Source of the DNA: Pycnopodia helianthoides
Taxonomy: Eukaryota; Echinodermata; Asteroidea; Forcipulatida; Asteriidae
DNA length: 64,000 nucleotides
Assembly (NCBI GenBank): GCA_032158295.1
Contig: CM063243.1
Coordinates: 6,022,948-6,086,947, forward strand
Direction of reading: 5' to 3'
The position numbers were made by a program, and so were the translations under genes. Shown piece by piece: positions 33,051 to 45,880 of the stretch; position 1 is the first letter of the stretch; every line of letters starts with the position of its first letter. The notes beneath the pieces are model-generated. The model worked only from the letters and a program-made list of their open reading frames with translations, did no database searches and was not told where the DNA came from.

Positions 33051-36000
33051 CATGAGTTAAGCATTAAGTAGAAAACATTGCTTAGTTAAGTTATTTGCCG
33101 CTAATACAAAAATTGAAGAGCACCAATGGAAAAAAGAGAAATTGTGAAATACATGTAAATGTCTGACTGGTAAATCCCATCCATTACAAGTTTATTTGTA
33201 GGTTATAAATAACGGGCCCCAAGTTTATTAACAAGCATTGAATTAACAACCAAAGCACCAAGTGCAAGGAGATATAAAATATTTCTATGTCCTTGAATTT
33301 TTGACATTAAAACCCTCAAACGCAGCACCTAACTACATGCTTCCAAGCTTTTTTCGTAAGGTTTGTTTTGTGTTTTTCAATGATTTCTCAATCTAAGTGT
33401 GTTGTTTACATGTCCAGGTATTGCCTGGGTAAATTTAAGCATATGTTGCTTAAATAATAAATTTTGATAGTTTAGTTCATCTACCATTGACTTGACAGAC
33501 TGATTTTGTACACAAAAGATGCTGGCAGAGTTTTGTCCTGCCCTTTCTAGTGTTCTAACCAAACCGCTGTCCCATATTGATCGACACCCGCTCTAGGACA
33601 TGCGGCATGGTCCAGCTTGGGCTCCAGCTTGGGCTCTTATGGCATGGGAGCTGACCAGTGTGCACGATGTGGTTAAGACAATGGAAATATTAAAATATGT
33701 CAGCATGTGCTGCCAACGTGCCTCATTGAGGGTGAAATGGAAAACAAACCATAATTAATAGTTAAATAAAATGTTCTAAACTTAAAGGGACTCTTATTTG
33801 GATGGGACCATTTTCCCCTACCCAATCTCTAGTAGAAAGAAGCTGCATACTAAAAGATAAATGTATTTGTGTACATGGGTTTATTATGTGTACCATGTAT
33901 GGCTTTTAAACTACATAACTTATCACAGTGCAGCGTGGGACGTATTGGACAAACAGATTCACTGTCAACAGTTGTTGAATGTTTGACCTTTGAATTAAAA
34001 AATTGACTCCACAGCATCATGACTTAGTGCTGCATCCAAGAAATATCTTCGGAGGGGGCGGATAGAATTGGTCTTCGAGGGGGGTGGGTTATTAATTGCA
34101 CTTCCCGAGTATAGACCAGGCAAGTCTCATGTGTATTCAAACACTTTGGGTTCCCATGTACATTAACCCCCTTACTGTCAGTGACTTTTGGCAACATTTT
34201 CCAGTGAGTTGACCAACCATTTGAAACCATTCGACTGCCAAGGTTGTGTACGGTGGCACAACTGTGCACAGAACTAACTGTGTCATATTGCAGGCTGGCA
34301 TAGTTTATCTATCATTCAAAACCACAGTGAATGGTATTGAATGGTATTGAATGGTCAGAGAGCAAGAGGTTAATGTCGCATGTGAAGTAATCAAAATCAC
34401 ACACCTACAGGTCTCCCATTTGAGTACACACAAAACTTGCAGTCTTTTGTCCATGTTTGGGGGATATTTCTTCTTTTTTCTACTCTGTAACTCCTTTCAT
34501 GACCTTGCTGAAGGTTTAAATAAATAACTCAACTGCCTAATGTGTTTCACACACGAGTTATAAATCAGGTTATTTCTGCTGTGAAATGTTGCTTTCTAAA
34601 AAATATAGCTTTTCTTAAATACTAATAAACCAATACATCTATGAAGCTACAAAAAATATGTTTAACCAAATATCAGTTATAAACTATACATACTAATAAA
34701 AGAACTACTGTACACTTAATACTTCATGATAGAAAATATAATTTGATTCTTGTACACAAATAAACCAAACTAAAAACACAAATAAACCAAAGTATATGTA
34801 TATGTGGGCCTGAGGAAGGGCCCTTGTGGGTTATTTTACACAATAAAACAATGGACCCAACAAAATTGTTCTTTGTTCAACTGGGACCGCACAGACGAAT
34901 TCTTTAGAAAAGGAAATTATAGAACAACCACAAACCAGATCGGTAAGGGTGTCTACTGTTGAAACCAATGACTTTAACAAAAGGGATCCAGGTTTTTTGA
35001 TAAATGCGAAGATAATCGCGCTTCGCTTTTGAGTAAATAACCAATGGAGACATCGCTTAAAATAACTAGGTCCAAACATTGGGAGAACAAAGCAAGGTCC
35101 TTACTTTACAAACTTGACAAACATTTGTGTATTCCTGATAGAAATTAACACACACATGCCATTGAAAGCATTAGCTAGAAATGTCTCTGAGCATCTTTTG
35201 GTGAACCATTGCACTTGGCCACCCTGAGGTTTTTCATTTGCTCACTTTACAAAATATTTGACAAAAATATAGCTACTGCAAACTGCTTCAAAACCCAAAT
35301 GACTTGGGTAGGGGGAGGAGCTCATATTTTGACCCGAGCAGAATCTTTGTTGAAGCCTAAAAGACAACACAACCCACACATTATTATTACTATAACATTG
35401 TCATCAAACTAAGGAATCCCCAAGGTGCCCTGCATTTTAACGCTACACTTAGGCCTGACCATACAACCGTGTGTGTGTCTTTTTTCGCCATTTACAGCTA
35501 GCCTTCAAGAAAGACTGTGCTAGGGCCTTAACCACTTTTTGAATACTGTAGTCAGCGGTTTGGCCGATGCTCTGTTTCTAGTCAAGTCTACATTAAAACC
35601 CTGTGAGGGACTCTTTCATAGTTCGATACTTTATGCCACTGGGATTTGGTGGCTGCAGGAACATCCTTCAGAAACCTCAACCATAGATTGGGACATATAT
35701 TAGAAAGACCCACCATCCAAGCGAAACCCTGAAATCCAAGTTTATGAAATAATAATAATAGTCTAAAAAATATTAAAATAACAAAATGTGAAGGCCTTTT
35801 TCATCTTTCTTGTATGCAATTTCATCTTGTAAAGAAACTCAATGAATGAAAGAGTTACATGTAAGAGTGAGACTTTTTACATAAATGTAAAAACCAAATA
35901 TTTTTAACTTAAAAACCACAACGACTCTAAAAAATAATGCTTTACACACACACAAAATGAACAAACTGATAATAACAATTTGTGCTTAACTTAAGGAAGT

Positions 36001-36216
36001 GTTTCATGGTTGCTCATCCCTTACATGATTAATCGATCACTTAGGCCGACAAGTCTGTTCCAAAGTGCAATGTACATCAATTGAAGCAATGAGGAATGTG
36101 CTGTCACGGAAACAGTTTTTGCCAAAGTGACTCCCCAATGCACTTTACTTGGTACACTGGCACATAAACTAGCTTGAAAATATATTAAATGTAAATCAAC
36201 TGTTTTAAGCCTCCGA

Positions 36217-36320
36217 CTGTCTGATCAGTTAATATCATCCAGTGTGGTTTTGAGTGATTAATGCACAGTTGTGCGAGCCTACATTATGCTATAATGTAGT
36301 GAATGCATCTAAACAGTAGA
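36217..36320 (+). repeat. Single unit of the 100-bp repeat
   Basis: CTGTCTGATCAGTTAATATC, CCAGTGTGGTTTTGAGTGAT and AGTGAATGCATCTAAACAG match the tandem units inside the last PRORP intron. Confidence 0.5.
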
Positions 36321-36546
36321 GTCAGTTCAGTGCACTGTACACAACCCAGGCAGTTGAATGGTTTCAAACAATTTGTCAACTCACTGGAAAATGTTATATA
36401 AGAATAGGGGGGTTTTAAATAACTGGGGAAAAAAAATCAACTGCTTTAAATTTCATATACGTATACTGTATTTGGTTTGCGGTAACACCATGTGTGTATC
36501 TACTTTGCTCTGTAGATATATGTTCTTTAGAGAACTTATCTTGCTA

Positions 36547-36552
36547 TTTATT
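36547..36552 (-). terminator. Possible SLC35B2 polyadenylation signal
   Basis: AATAAA on the minus strand about 200 nt downstream of the SLC35B2 stop. Candidate only. Confidence 0.4.
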
Positions 36553-36749
36553 CTAGTGGATTCAGAGTGGATTTTCGGAATTCGGGAGACTTTTTAGTTA
36601 CAGCAGAGAACAACAAGGTATAATCTTCCTTGGGACATTACATTTTGTACAGAATTGTAGGTTATATTGTCTTACTCCCCAAATGAGAATACATTTTGGG
36701 GTTCATATTACACAGCCATTGTTGCGATTTTTTACAAATTTTCTTTTGA

Positions 36750-39700
36750 TCAGACCTTATTACCACTGCTTAGCTCTGAAGACTGTCTTGCCTCTCTTGC
36801 CCTTTGTGCTTTCTTACGCTGCTGGGCATAAACTCTTAAGAATAGTGCGGAAAACACCACTAGCACACCAAAGACCCCGACGATGCTAACAGGGTGTCCA
36901 TAGACGAGGCAGGAGAGGAAGATTGCTAGACCACTACGGGTAGTCATGATGATGACAAAGACCACGGCACCAAACTGCGAGATCGTGTAGAAGATAAAGA
37001 GCTGACCGGTTGCCGAGCACACAGAGAGCAGTAGGACGTGATACATAAATGTTGAATATTTGAACATGAAGTCCAGGCCGATGGCAAAGCCACCTTGCCC
37101 GATTAGAGACCAACTGGTCAATACACAGCTGAACAGGTTCACACCAAACATCATCTGCATACTGGATACACTGTACTGCTTGTACAGTTCCGCCTGCCAG
37201 TTGGAGGTAAAGCTATCGAACACCATGTATCCGATTAGAATTATGACCCCAGAGAAAGTAGTCACCGTAGTGGAGCCCGAGCTCTCCTTCTGGGACAATA
37301 AAAACATGGCCACGCCAATTGAAATCATACCTGCCGTTAAGTACTCGTAGTATTCATAGGTTTTGCCCGATATGACTTTGCCCATCAGCATGACCGGGAT
37401 GATCTTGGATGCTTTGGCGAGTACCTGCGTCGGGAAACTCACAAACTTGAGAGCCTCGTACTGGCACCAACTACTCATGATATTGGAAATGGACGAGTAG
37501 GAGTATTTGTACATGGGTGCCAAGTGTCTGGGTTGTTTGGTGACTAGTAAGACAACACCAGCCGCTGTAAAGGCGAGGATTCGATTCATGAAGACGAGGA
37601 ATTGAGAGTTGTTGAATTTCTCCCCCGGATTAGTGTCATCCTTGCCATATTCATGCTTCATGATGCGCTCTTGGAGGACACCCCAGGTGAGATACGAACC
37701 CTGGAGGCCGAATACGCAGAAAACAAGCACAATGGCTTTGTTGCCCTATAACACAAAGGTAGAGACAAAATTAATAACTTTAAATATTCGTTAAAGGTTC
37801 ACAAATTACAACAAAATACCTCTTGCATAGGCTACCATCTCCACGGTCAAACAATGGAAATGTGTACATGTATACTCTTAAGCCAATGATAGTTTTCTTT
37901 TTAACTAAGTGAGGGCGCTGTTTCAGCTTGTTGCTTTCTCCTAAAAAGATAAGGTTGGTTTTTCTGTCTGTGTTTTTTGAAAACTAGAATATCAATTAAC
38001 TTACTCTTTCAAGAAAAACAATGATGTGCTTAAATTCTTCCCCCAAACCCCGGCTCTGACACCATAACAAAAAACACTCTCACCTTTGGTGCCTCTGGTG
38101 AAGCTGTTTTGACCCCTCCGTCCTCTATGCTTGATTTCTCCTCATCGCCAGCGACACACAATCGGATGGATTTAAACATACACCCATGACCTGACGGAAA
38201 AATATCAAATTACAAAAAGGTAGAGTGAGGAACCAGGAACCAATACAAGGATTCTTATCATGCACAAACAAACACAGGATTTACAGTTCATCCATCAATG
38301 AGAACACCTTGTTCACATTTAAAAACGAGTTGTCATCATTTTATGCCCAGGACGAGTCGGAACCAACAGGTAAATTCTGAAGCTTAAGGCCCTCCTGAAT
38401 CCTCCCATTTACTCCCCTTTAAAACTCATGTCTCCCATTCCTTCTCCCAACGTATTGTAGATGTATGGAATAAACTACCAGTAGAGGCAGTAATAGCTCC
38501 ATCCATGCGACCTCTTTCTTCAGCCAATAGCGAGGAACTCACAAGAGCCAGAAGAATGGTGGAGGTTCAAAGTAAATCCCTGGTAAATATACCTACATGT
38601 AATGCTCATTTGCTCATACCTTGTTTGCACAGAGAGCGATCTTGTACTATAACATTCTAGGGCATTTCCTGGCAGGCAAGACACTACACTAGTCATACAA
38701 GACACTTTACTCTTTCTATCCCAATTATCACATAAAAAACTGTCAACAAATTACAACTTAAGTTAACAAGTTTTGAGGTGGGCCTCCGTTCTTCATATCA
38801 AAAGTTAATATAAATTGCACAGTGGAATTTTCATCAAACTTCCGTACAAGTTTCTAATTCTGCAAGAAGTCAAGGTCCTTGGGCTCTTCTGTATGATGTC
38901 ACTCGCAGACTACATGGTATAGAGTTACTCAAGACCCAAGTGTTAAAACATTGATAAGATTAGTATGCCTAGTCCAATGATAAGCATTAGTAAAATAAAT
39001 TCAGTAAAGTAAATAGTACAAAACCAAATTGGTAGTACTGTATCTTATGTGCAAGTATGCATGATTTAAAAATCATCATTCACTGAAAATTATATTAATC
39101 AATCAATATTTATGTTAAACTATCCATATTAAGACATTTGAATGAAAAGAAAGGAAGAACTATTAATAACAAGCTGTAAAATAGAGAACTTTTCTACAAA
39201 TGAGAAAGAGCGATTATTTCCAAGCATGATCACTGCATGAGGCACGAAGAAATGTTGCTCAGTTCAATCTACACATATGGCCCACGCATCTGGTGCATAA
39301 AACAAATAACTCACACAATTGCCTTCGCTATTCCCTTTTGTTTTGATATTTACAAAGGGCAGAAAACAAGGTTTTCAAAGGCAGAGTTGTTTGCTTTTCA
39401 TTCTTGTATAGACATGATGGAGAAAGATTCTCAGCAACTAAATGTATTTTGATACAAAAATGGTTCGTGTTAGCAGCTGGAAAATATTTGTTTTGTACAT
39501 TAAAGGCAGGGTGTACTTTTGGTAATTACTCTACAAGTTAATGACCAGAAAATGTTACTTGGTAAGGAGCACTGATGAAGAGCTGTTGATAGTATAAAAC
39601 ATTGTGAGAAACGACTCCCTTTGAAGTTGTGTTGTTTTAGAGAAAGGGGTCATTTTCACCCCAAAATCTGAATCTGAGAAAGGCTTCAGGAATGAAGCCT

Positions 39701-41218
39701 TTCTCAGGCATCTGACAGCACACGATTCCATGAAACAAGGATGTTTTTTCGTACATTATTTTCTTGCAACTTCGATGACCAATTGAGTCCAAACTTTTAA
39801 CGGCCTGTGTGTTATTTTATGCATATGTTGGGATACACCAAGTGAGAATACTTGCCTTGACAATCATCAAAAGTGTACCCTGCCTTTAAATTATTGCAAT
39901 GAGGGTTTGGTAAATGGTTCAAGGTTGGTGATTAAATTGGAAAAAAAATAAGCAATTTTAATCTGTAAGCCTCTGCTCTAGAAACTCAACAAAATTACCA
40001 GCTGTTCTGAAAAAATATTATCAGCAAAAACATTTGAATAGGGGGATGTTAAATTTGCAACTGAGTAAAATGCCTGTGGATTTTTTCACAGGACTCGGGA
40101 GGGTACTGAGTAAACATTGGTGTGTGGGTAAAACACTAATTATAATTATCTTAAATACTGCCATTAAAAAAAATCTATCCCAAAACAATAAATAAGCGCA
40201 GCCTAAAGATTAGTGGGGCCATCTACCTAGGGCATCAATATCCAACCTGTGACATTTGTTGAACAATGTAACATCCGTTAGACCTTGATACACTTGTTGG
40301 ACCTTGTTAAACTTGTTGAACCTTGTTACACTTGTTGGACCTTGATACACCTGTTGGACCTAGACTTGTTGGACCTTGTTAAACTTGTTGGACCCTGATA
40401 CCTGATACACTTGTTGGACCTTGATACACTTGTTGGACCTTGTTACACTTGTTGGACCTTGTTAAACTTGTTGGACCTTGATACACTTGTTGGACCTTGT
40501 TAAACTGTTGGACCTTGATATATCTGTTGGACCTTGTTAAACTTGTTGGACCTTGTTAAACTTGTTGGACCTTTATAAACTTGTAGAACCTTTCTACACT
40601 TGATAGACCTTGCTACATTTGTTGGACCTCAATACATTTGTTGGACATTGTAACCTCCACAACCTCATGTTAATTAACCTTTACAAACACTTGCTGCTAA
40701 TGTAGATAAACATGCTCATTGATAAGAAGTAAAAAGGATGGATCAAGACTATTTCCCACATGGCATTGGTTTTATCACACATTTTTCTGTAAGGAAATTT
40801 CCATTGTATGTCCACCAACGAACTCACCTCTTGAAGCAGAGCAAAGAAAATCTCAGTGCATGCTGGTGAGTTACAGTTACAGTATCAGTAAGTGTTAGAG
40901 CAATGTAGTAGCAGTGTCAGATCGTGCAGGAAAATGTAGACAAAAAAAGGGAATTGTTTTTTTCCTACCATTCTCACCTCCCCTTTCTAGGTAGCCAGAG
41001 CGTTTGATGTACCTAATGAACAGCCAGGCGGGTAGGCATACTGACCCATACCCAAGGATGTTCAGACTGAGACGAACAATCCAGAAGTCTGTCCAGCTAT
41101 CTGTGGGGACCTTGGCCACGATGTCGGCAGCTGGGTCTGCTGCTTGAGCGAAGTGACTCTGATATGATGTTGTGACGATGATGAGTAGAGCGACTATACT
41201 CTTTGTGTGGACTGCCAT
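36750..41218 (-). CDS. SLC35B2: Adenosine 3'-phospho 5'-phosphosulfate (PAPS) transporter 1, 3 coding exons
   Basis: Golgi multi-pass antiporter that brings the sulfate donor PAPS into the lumen for sulfation of glycans and proteins. Exons in transcript order: 41218-40978, 38190-38084, 37745-36750; phases join to 447 residues (human 432). Exon 1 carries a hydrophobic N-terminus ([11 protein letters not shown]) and the conserved [10 protein letters not shown]. The large last exon has [92 protein letters not shown] and a run of membrane segments typical of the family, then a charged tail. The start codon has a strong context (CCACCATGG). An acceptor at 41226-41227 just upstream shows that a separate 5' UTR exon exists. 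The ordinary orthologue assignment is secure. Confidence 0.96.
39500..39889. mobile_element. MITE, TTAAAGGCAGGG family (intact ends)
   Basis: About 390 bp between TTAA sites, with inverted ends TTAAAGGCAGGGTGTACTTT and AAGTGTACCCTGCCTTTAA. It holds an internal hairpin (GAGAAAGGCTTC / GAAGCCTTTCTC). Lies in SLC35B2 intron 1. TTAA ends suggest mobilisation by a piggyBac-like or other TTAA-specific transposase; inference. Confidence 0.8.
40254..40652 (+). repeat. 19-bp minisatellite
   Basis: About 20 copies of TTGTTGGACCTTGATACAC / TTGTTGGACCTTGTTAAAC, with a few shortened units. In SLC35B2 intron 1. Confidence 0.85.
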
Positions 41219-41539
41219 GGTGGATCTGCATTCAAATGAATCAGGTTGTTAATTTTTTGTTCAAAATTATGTTGTATAATTAACCCTCTTACTAGACAGT
41301 GTGTTTCCATCATAAAATGGCACCACTCTGGAATTCTTGAGTACACTCCAACCATAACAAAGATTGAGCTATATTGCCTTTCAGACAATAGACTGTGCAA
41401 GTCTAATGCGCATCGAAAATTTGAAAAAATTCCAACAAAGACTTTTTCTATGAAATTCTCATCTTCTACAAAATTCTTTAAAAAAGAAATACCAATAGCA
41501 ATTTGTTAAAAACAATTTCAATGGTTTAATTTGTTAATA

Positions 41540-41923
41540 TTAAAGGAACATTACAGAATTGGTAATTGTAAAATATACTTTTGATCACAGATTTACATAA
41601 AACTTACACGGTCTAATGATGATGATAGTAGAAAACATCCTTTGAAATATTTCTGTCTGAAATGCCATATTTGATGAGAAATCAATAAACTAATTTTCCG
41701 AATGGAGTTTATCGCTCAGTGAGCGTTTTATTCATTTGTTGAACCTATATGATTTCATGCAAACGTGTAATCGGTTTTTCACTATTTTCTCGTGACCCAG
41801 ATGGCCGATCGATCTCAAACTTCTACAGGTTTGTCAGTTTATGTATATGGTGGATTTCATAAAGTGCTTACACTGCCAGCAACTGTTTTGTTAGCAAAAA
41901 CCAATTCTGTAATGTTCCTTTAA
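41540..41923. mobile_element. MITE, TTAAAGGAACATTACAG family, copy 3 (inverted)
   Basis: Same element in the opposite orientation to copies 1, 2, 4 and 5. Lies upstream of the SLC35B2 coding start, in its probable 5' intron. Confidence 0.85.
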
Positions 41924-42080
41924 CATTGAAACAAAATTATACATGTAACTCGGGATAAAGGTGCTCATTTTTTTCAATCACACCCGAATTTGTGCGACCA
42001 TTATTGAGCCTACATCAGCCTTGTTCCCAGTGGAGTACGATATGAACACCAGTTGGACAAAATTTGCCATTGTTTTCAAG

Positions 42081-42854
42081 CAGGGCTCGATTTAGACACT
42101 AGCCCGGCGTGCAATCACAAGTCAAGAGTGCTGCGGGCTAGTCAAACGTACTTCTAGGTAGCCCGGACGGACTAGTCAGAAATTAGCAACTTATCTGTAT
42201 TAAACTATGATAAAGATGTGAATAAAGTAAAAGTGACTTGAACATTGGTGTGCTTGTGTCATTATTATGTGTTGAATAATAAAGTAAAGGTGCCTTGAAA
42301 ATGTGTGCGCTTGTGTCATTATTTTGTGTTTTGGTTGGCTACAGGTAAGACCGTGCGTTTCCGATCCCCGTCGTAGTTTGCATTTTGTTGTGTGGTGACA
42401 CATGCAAAGTACCAGCCCATATCAGTGAGTGCAGCATGACGTTTGTTACCACGCAAGATCGGCTGCTTGTTTTTGCTCTTGCCCAGTGTCCTTCGCAGCT
42501 GCGCGCATTAAGGGCGCAGGAGCGAGCGAACTGCTTGTTGTGAGGCCGTGTCCGAAATTGCCCAGTTGGTAAGGGCAGCTTATTGATACGTTGAGTACGC
42601 ACCAGTCTATTGGCTTGAAAAGGTTTTCTCCGTCTTTTTGATTCACTGCGCGGGTTTTTGCAAACCCCAGCTCCACCTGAACTTGGGGAAAGCATTTCTA
42701 GCACCTAGCCCCATGGCACAGTTGTTTATCACACAAAAATAACACACCCAAATTAAATACTCTAATGGGCTAGTGAAAATTTGTGCGGGCTAGTCAAACA
42801 TGCAGCTGACTAGCCCGGCCAGGTAGTCAAGAAAAAAAGTTAGCGCAAGGCCTG
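42081..42854. mobile_element. Possible hAT-like element
   Basis: Begins CAGGGCTCGATTTAGACACTAG and ends GTTAGCGCAAGGCCTG. Both flanks carry sub-terminal GGGCTAGTCAAAC repeats in direct and inverted orientation. I could not find a matching 8-bp target duplication, so the boundaries are uncertain. Confidence 0.4.
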
Positions 42855-43734
42855 ACAAGTAACCAAAACATTTTTTGTTAAATTTTAGTTTACTTTCATA
42901 ATAGAGTTTTTGCCTTTCATGGCTAAATTTTACTTTCCCAACAAGCACTACATTATGATATAATTTGTATAGCCATAAACGAGGCTAAACTAAGGTCTCG
43001 CACATAAAGAAAGCTGAAGAGGCCATTTCTTAATTCTGGGTCAGCAGTGGTCTTGACAACACGGCTCGCTAAACAACATTTTTAGTTCTTTTTACACACG
43101 AGTGCTCGATATAAATGTCAGCTTGAATTTTCTAGTAACTAGTAATAGCATGGGGAAAGGAAATGTAGATGACCACAAGGAGGTTGGCCTAAAAAGTAAT
43201 TTTCAATTTGCTCCAAACCGCTTACAACAAGGCTTGTTGTAGTTTTTGTACGACTTCCTCCATGGCACGACGATACCCACCTCCACCAGCAGCATGACCA
43301 GATGACCAGCAGTCTAGTGTTATGGGACCGTCTCATGCAGTAACACTAGCCCACCTTGTTAGGCTGTTATGGCTCTCTTAAAGACCAATGTATTGTTAGA
43401 ACTAGAAAAGAGAGCTTTATACAACACATTATAAACATAATAACAGCCCAACAAGTTGGGCTAGCAATAGCCCAGGTTGGACTCCTCCGTTGCATACAAC
43501 GCGACGGAGTCCAGGATATAGGCCTAATGGGTCCCGTACCATTGCGAAAAAATTTATAACAACATTTTTTCATATTTTTACCTTTTGAGGAAGATGAAAC
43601 TTGACTCACATATTCCTTGTGTCCTAAACCTTACGCCTGCTCTATTCAGAATTGCAAATTATATCCTTGGATGACATTATTGTGAAAATAAAATGAAAAA
43701 TTTACGCATTCTCGACAACAGCCTAAACTGACAA

Positions 43735-43840
43735 GACGTGAATGCTTCAGCGCATGTGCGTCCTCAGACACGCCCACAAATCTAACGCGGAAGTCGGTCG
43801 GGTTGCTTTGCATGCCGCGCATGCGCACAAGAGCTTTAAC
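43735..43840. promoter_or_regulatory. Possible promoter/5' UTR zone of SLC35B2 with an NRF1-like site
   Basis: SLC35B2 needs an upstream 5' UTR exon because a splice acceptor (AATGCAG) sits 7 bases before its ATG. About 2.6 kb upstream is a locally GC- and CpG-richer patch with GCGCATGCGCA, a match to the NRF1 consensus, and a related GCGCATGTGCG about 70 bases away. Such sites are common in CpG-type housekeeping promoters. The link to SLC35B2 is inference. Confidence 0.3.
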
Positions 43841-44577
43841 GGTCACTTGGTACACGATGGTCACAACGCCAGTACACAACTGGGACTTATTTTCAGAAAT
43901 AATTTCATCCATGGATGTATTTGTCAGTTGTGAACTCATAACAAGTGTAGTTATGGACACCAAGAATATATGAATGGAGTTTCAGCTTCTCAAATCAGGT
44001 AAAATATGACAAATGGGTACCTAAAATTGTGTTCGTATTGTAAAGGATCTTTATACCCAGGACGTCAGTGCAGTCGCACTGACTGACATCCTACCAGGGC
44101 TAGGCTAGCAATAACACCAACTGGTTCCCTGCTTGGTGACAGATGGATCTCTGGATTCCAGCTATAGTTGGGCTGTCCAAACTGTCTCACTAAAGTTGGG
44201 CCTTGTCCCAACTTAGATTTTGGGACGATTGTAAAGTTGACGCAGAACACTACCACCACCACCACACATGTTGTGCTTGCCCAGTGGTCGTGTACACTAA
44301 CATTAACAACACTTTCACTCAACTCAGTCAGGGTTAAAAAGTTCACTCGTCTTTCATATCATGCAAAGTCTTCAATATCTCATTATACACTCGGTTATAA
44401 TTTTCACATTTTTTGTGGACAACATTTGTGAAGCTAAAACTAAATACAGGGTTTGGGATTAAAACATAGCGAATAAAAAAATACTCTAAAAAATCACTGC
44501 CACTTACACGAAGACGTGTCAACTTACCTAGAACTAGGTGGCTGATGTGGAGGCATCATATCACATTAGCTGGATTC

Positions 44578-44642
44578 GCTGTGATGTGTGTGATGTGTGT
44601 GATGTGTGTGTGTATGTGTGTATGTGTGTTTTGGTGGTGTGC
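44578..44642 (+). repeat. TG-rich microsatellite
   Basis: GTGATGTGTGTGATGTGTGT units running into GTGTATGTGTG. Simple repeat. Confidence 0.8.
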
Positions 44643-45605
44643 GTACATTATTGATGCATTTTGATGCGCGTGCACAGTGCGCATGAAATGTGTACGGACG
44701 CACGTGTGCATGCAGCAAATGGAAATTTCTACGGTGGCCCCTACTAAACATTACAACAAATCCAGTTCCTTTCCAGTCTCACCAGATCAAAATATTCATC
44801 CGGATGGTCAAATTGAGAGATGTCAAGGAGGGAAGGTTCGACACCCTATTTTATTGATCAGCTAGTAAAAATTGGTTTGGGTTTATAATCGTTAGTATTG
44901 TTTACGAAACACATAGGCTGCATCTAGTAGTTGAAAATAATAAAATAGTCATTTCACACACTACTTGTAAGATCAATGAAAGAGAACCGAAATAATATAA
45001 CTGTTCTTTCCTGGGTTAAATAAAAACTTTTTTATTTTTGATACTTTTACACCCAAAAAACTTTCTAGTTATTATTATTACTCTCATTGCTATGAACATG
45101 CTATTTTTTATTATTATTTTATAGGCCTAATATTCATTTATTTGTTAATATGTACTTTTTAATTGTTGTTTTTAGCTTCCACATTATTAATTTGAATACA
45201 AACTATCACACTTCAAATAGAAACTGTTCACTTTTCATTAACCTTTTTTAAATATACATATGGAAGGTTTTAATTGATTATTAATTACTTAGATTAATTT
45301 GTATTAATTTTTACTTTTAAGTTTTAATTTAATTAACATATTTATGATTCTTTTTCGAGTGGTGTTTTTAATTATCATTTTTCATTTTATTAATTTGGGA
45401 CTGATGATGCAATCAGTTTTACAATGCATACTCATATTTTTCAACCAATCACCATTGTTCGTCATGTACCCGTCCGATGCTGCTCAAATTGCAATGGTAT
45501 CTGTGCCCAATTTCATAGAGTGGCTTTAGACAATTTTTCTAAACAAAATTAAGCAGGATGCCAGTCACAAATGGAACATGTAACATGGTATTTTGGCTGG
45601 AAACC

Positions 45606-45880
45606 TAGCCTTGTCCAAGGCTCTTTACGCAAGCACCCCGCTTTGAATACTAGCAGGGTACTAGAAACTGCAGTACAATGTACATTTTACATACTGTAAC
45701 CTTCGTTTTTGGTACGAGGTTGAAAAACCTCGAAAACCATGCTTCGACCCCACGGCATACTGTACATGTACATGTACATACATCAGGTACAGCATGTAAA
45801 ATGTACATTGTACTGCAGTTTCTAGTACCGTGCTAGTATTCAAAGCGGGGTGCTTGCGTAAAGAGCCTTGGACAAGGCTA
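45606..45880. mobile_element. Foldback element with 9-bp target duplication
   Basis: Two arms of about 90 bp (from TAGCCTTGTCCAAGGCTC inward, and its complement at the right end) separated by a loop of about 90 bp. Identical 9-bp direct repeats CTGGAAACC lie on both sides (45597-45605 and 45881-45889). Nine-base duplications suggest a Mutator-like mobiliser; inference. The transcript would fold into one long hairpin. Confidence 0.75.

Larger units (their letters stand above)
31855..36749. other. Intergenic region between PRORP and SLC35B2
   Basis: The two genes converge here. It contains a palindromic MITE, a MITE fragment, units of the 100-bp repeat, and a retroelement scrap at 35497-35530 (GCCTTCAAGAAAGACTGTGC). 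No gene seen. Confidence 0.65.

Noticed and set aside
37060..37350. 96-codon plus-strand open frame
   Set aside because: Antisense shadow of the large SLC35B2 exon.
40254..40652. Regular repeat considered as a CRISPR-like array
   Set aside because: Units are contiguous 19-mers without unique spacers, in eukaryotic DNA; it is a minisatellite.
42339..42704. 121-codon minus-strand open frame
   Set aside because: Falls in the hAT-like repeat, with no recognisable domain and no splice context.
45661..45843. 60-codon open frame on the minus strand
   Set aside because: It lies inside the foldback element and reads through its arms and loop.
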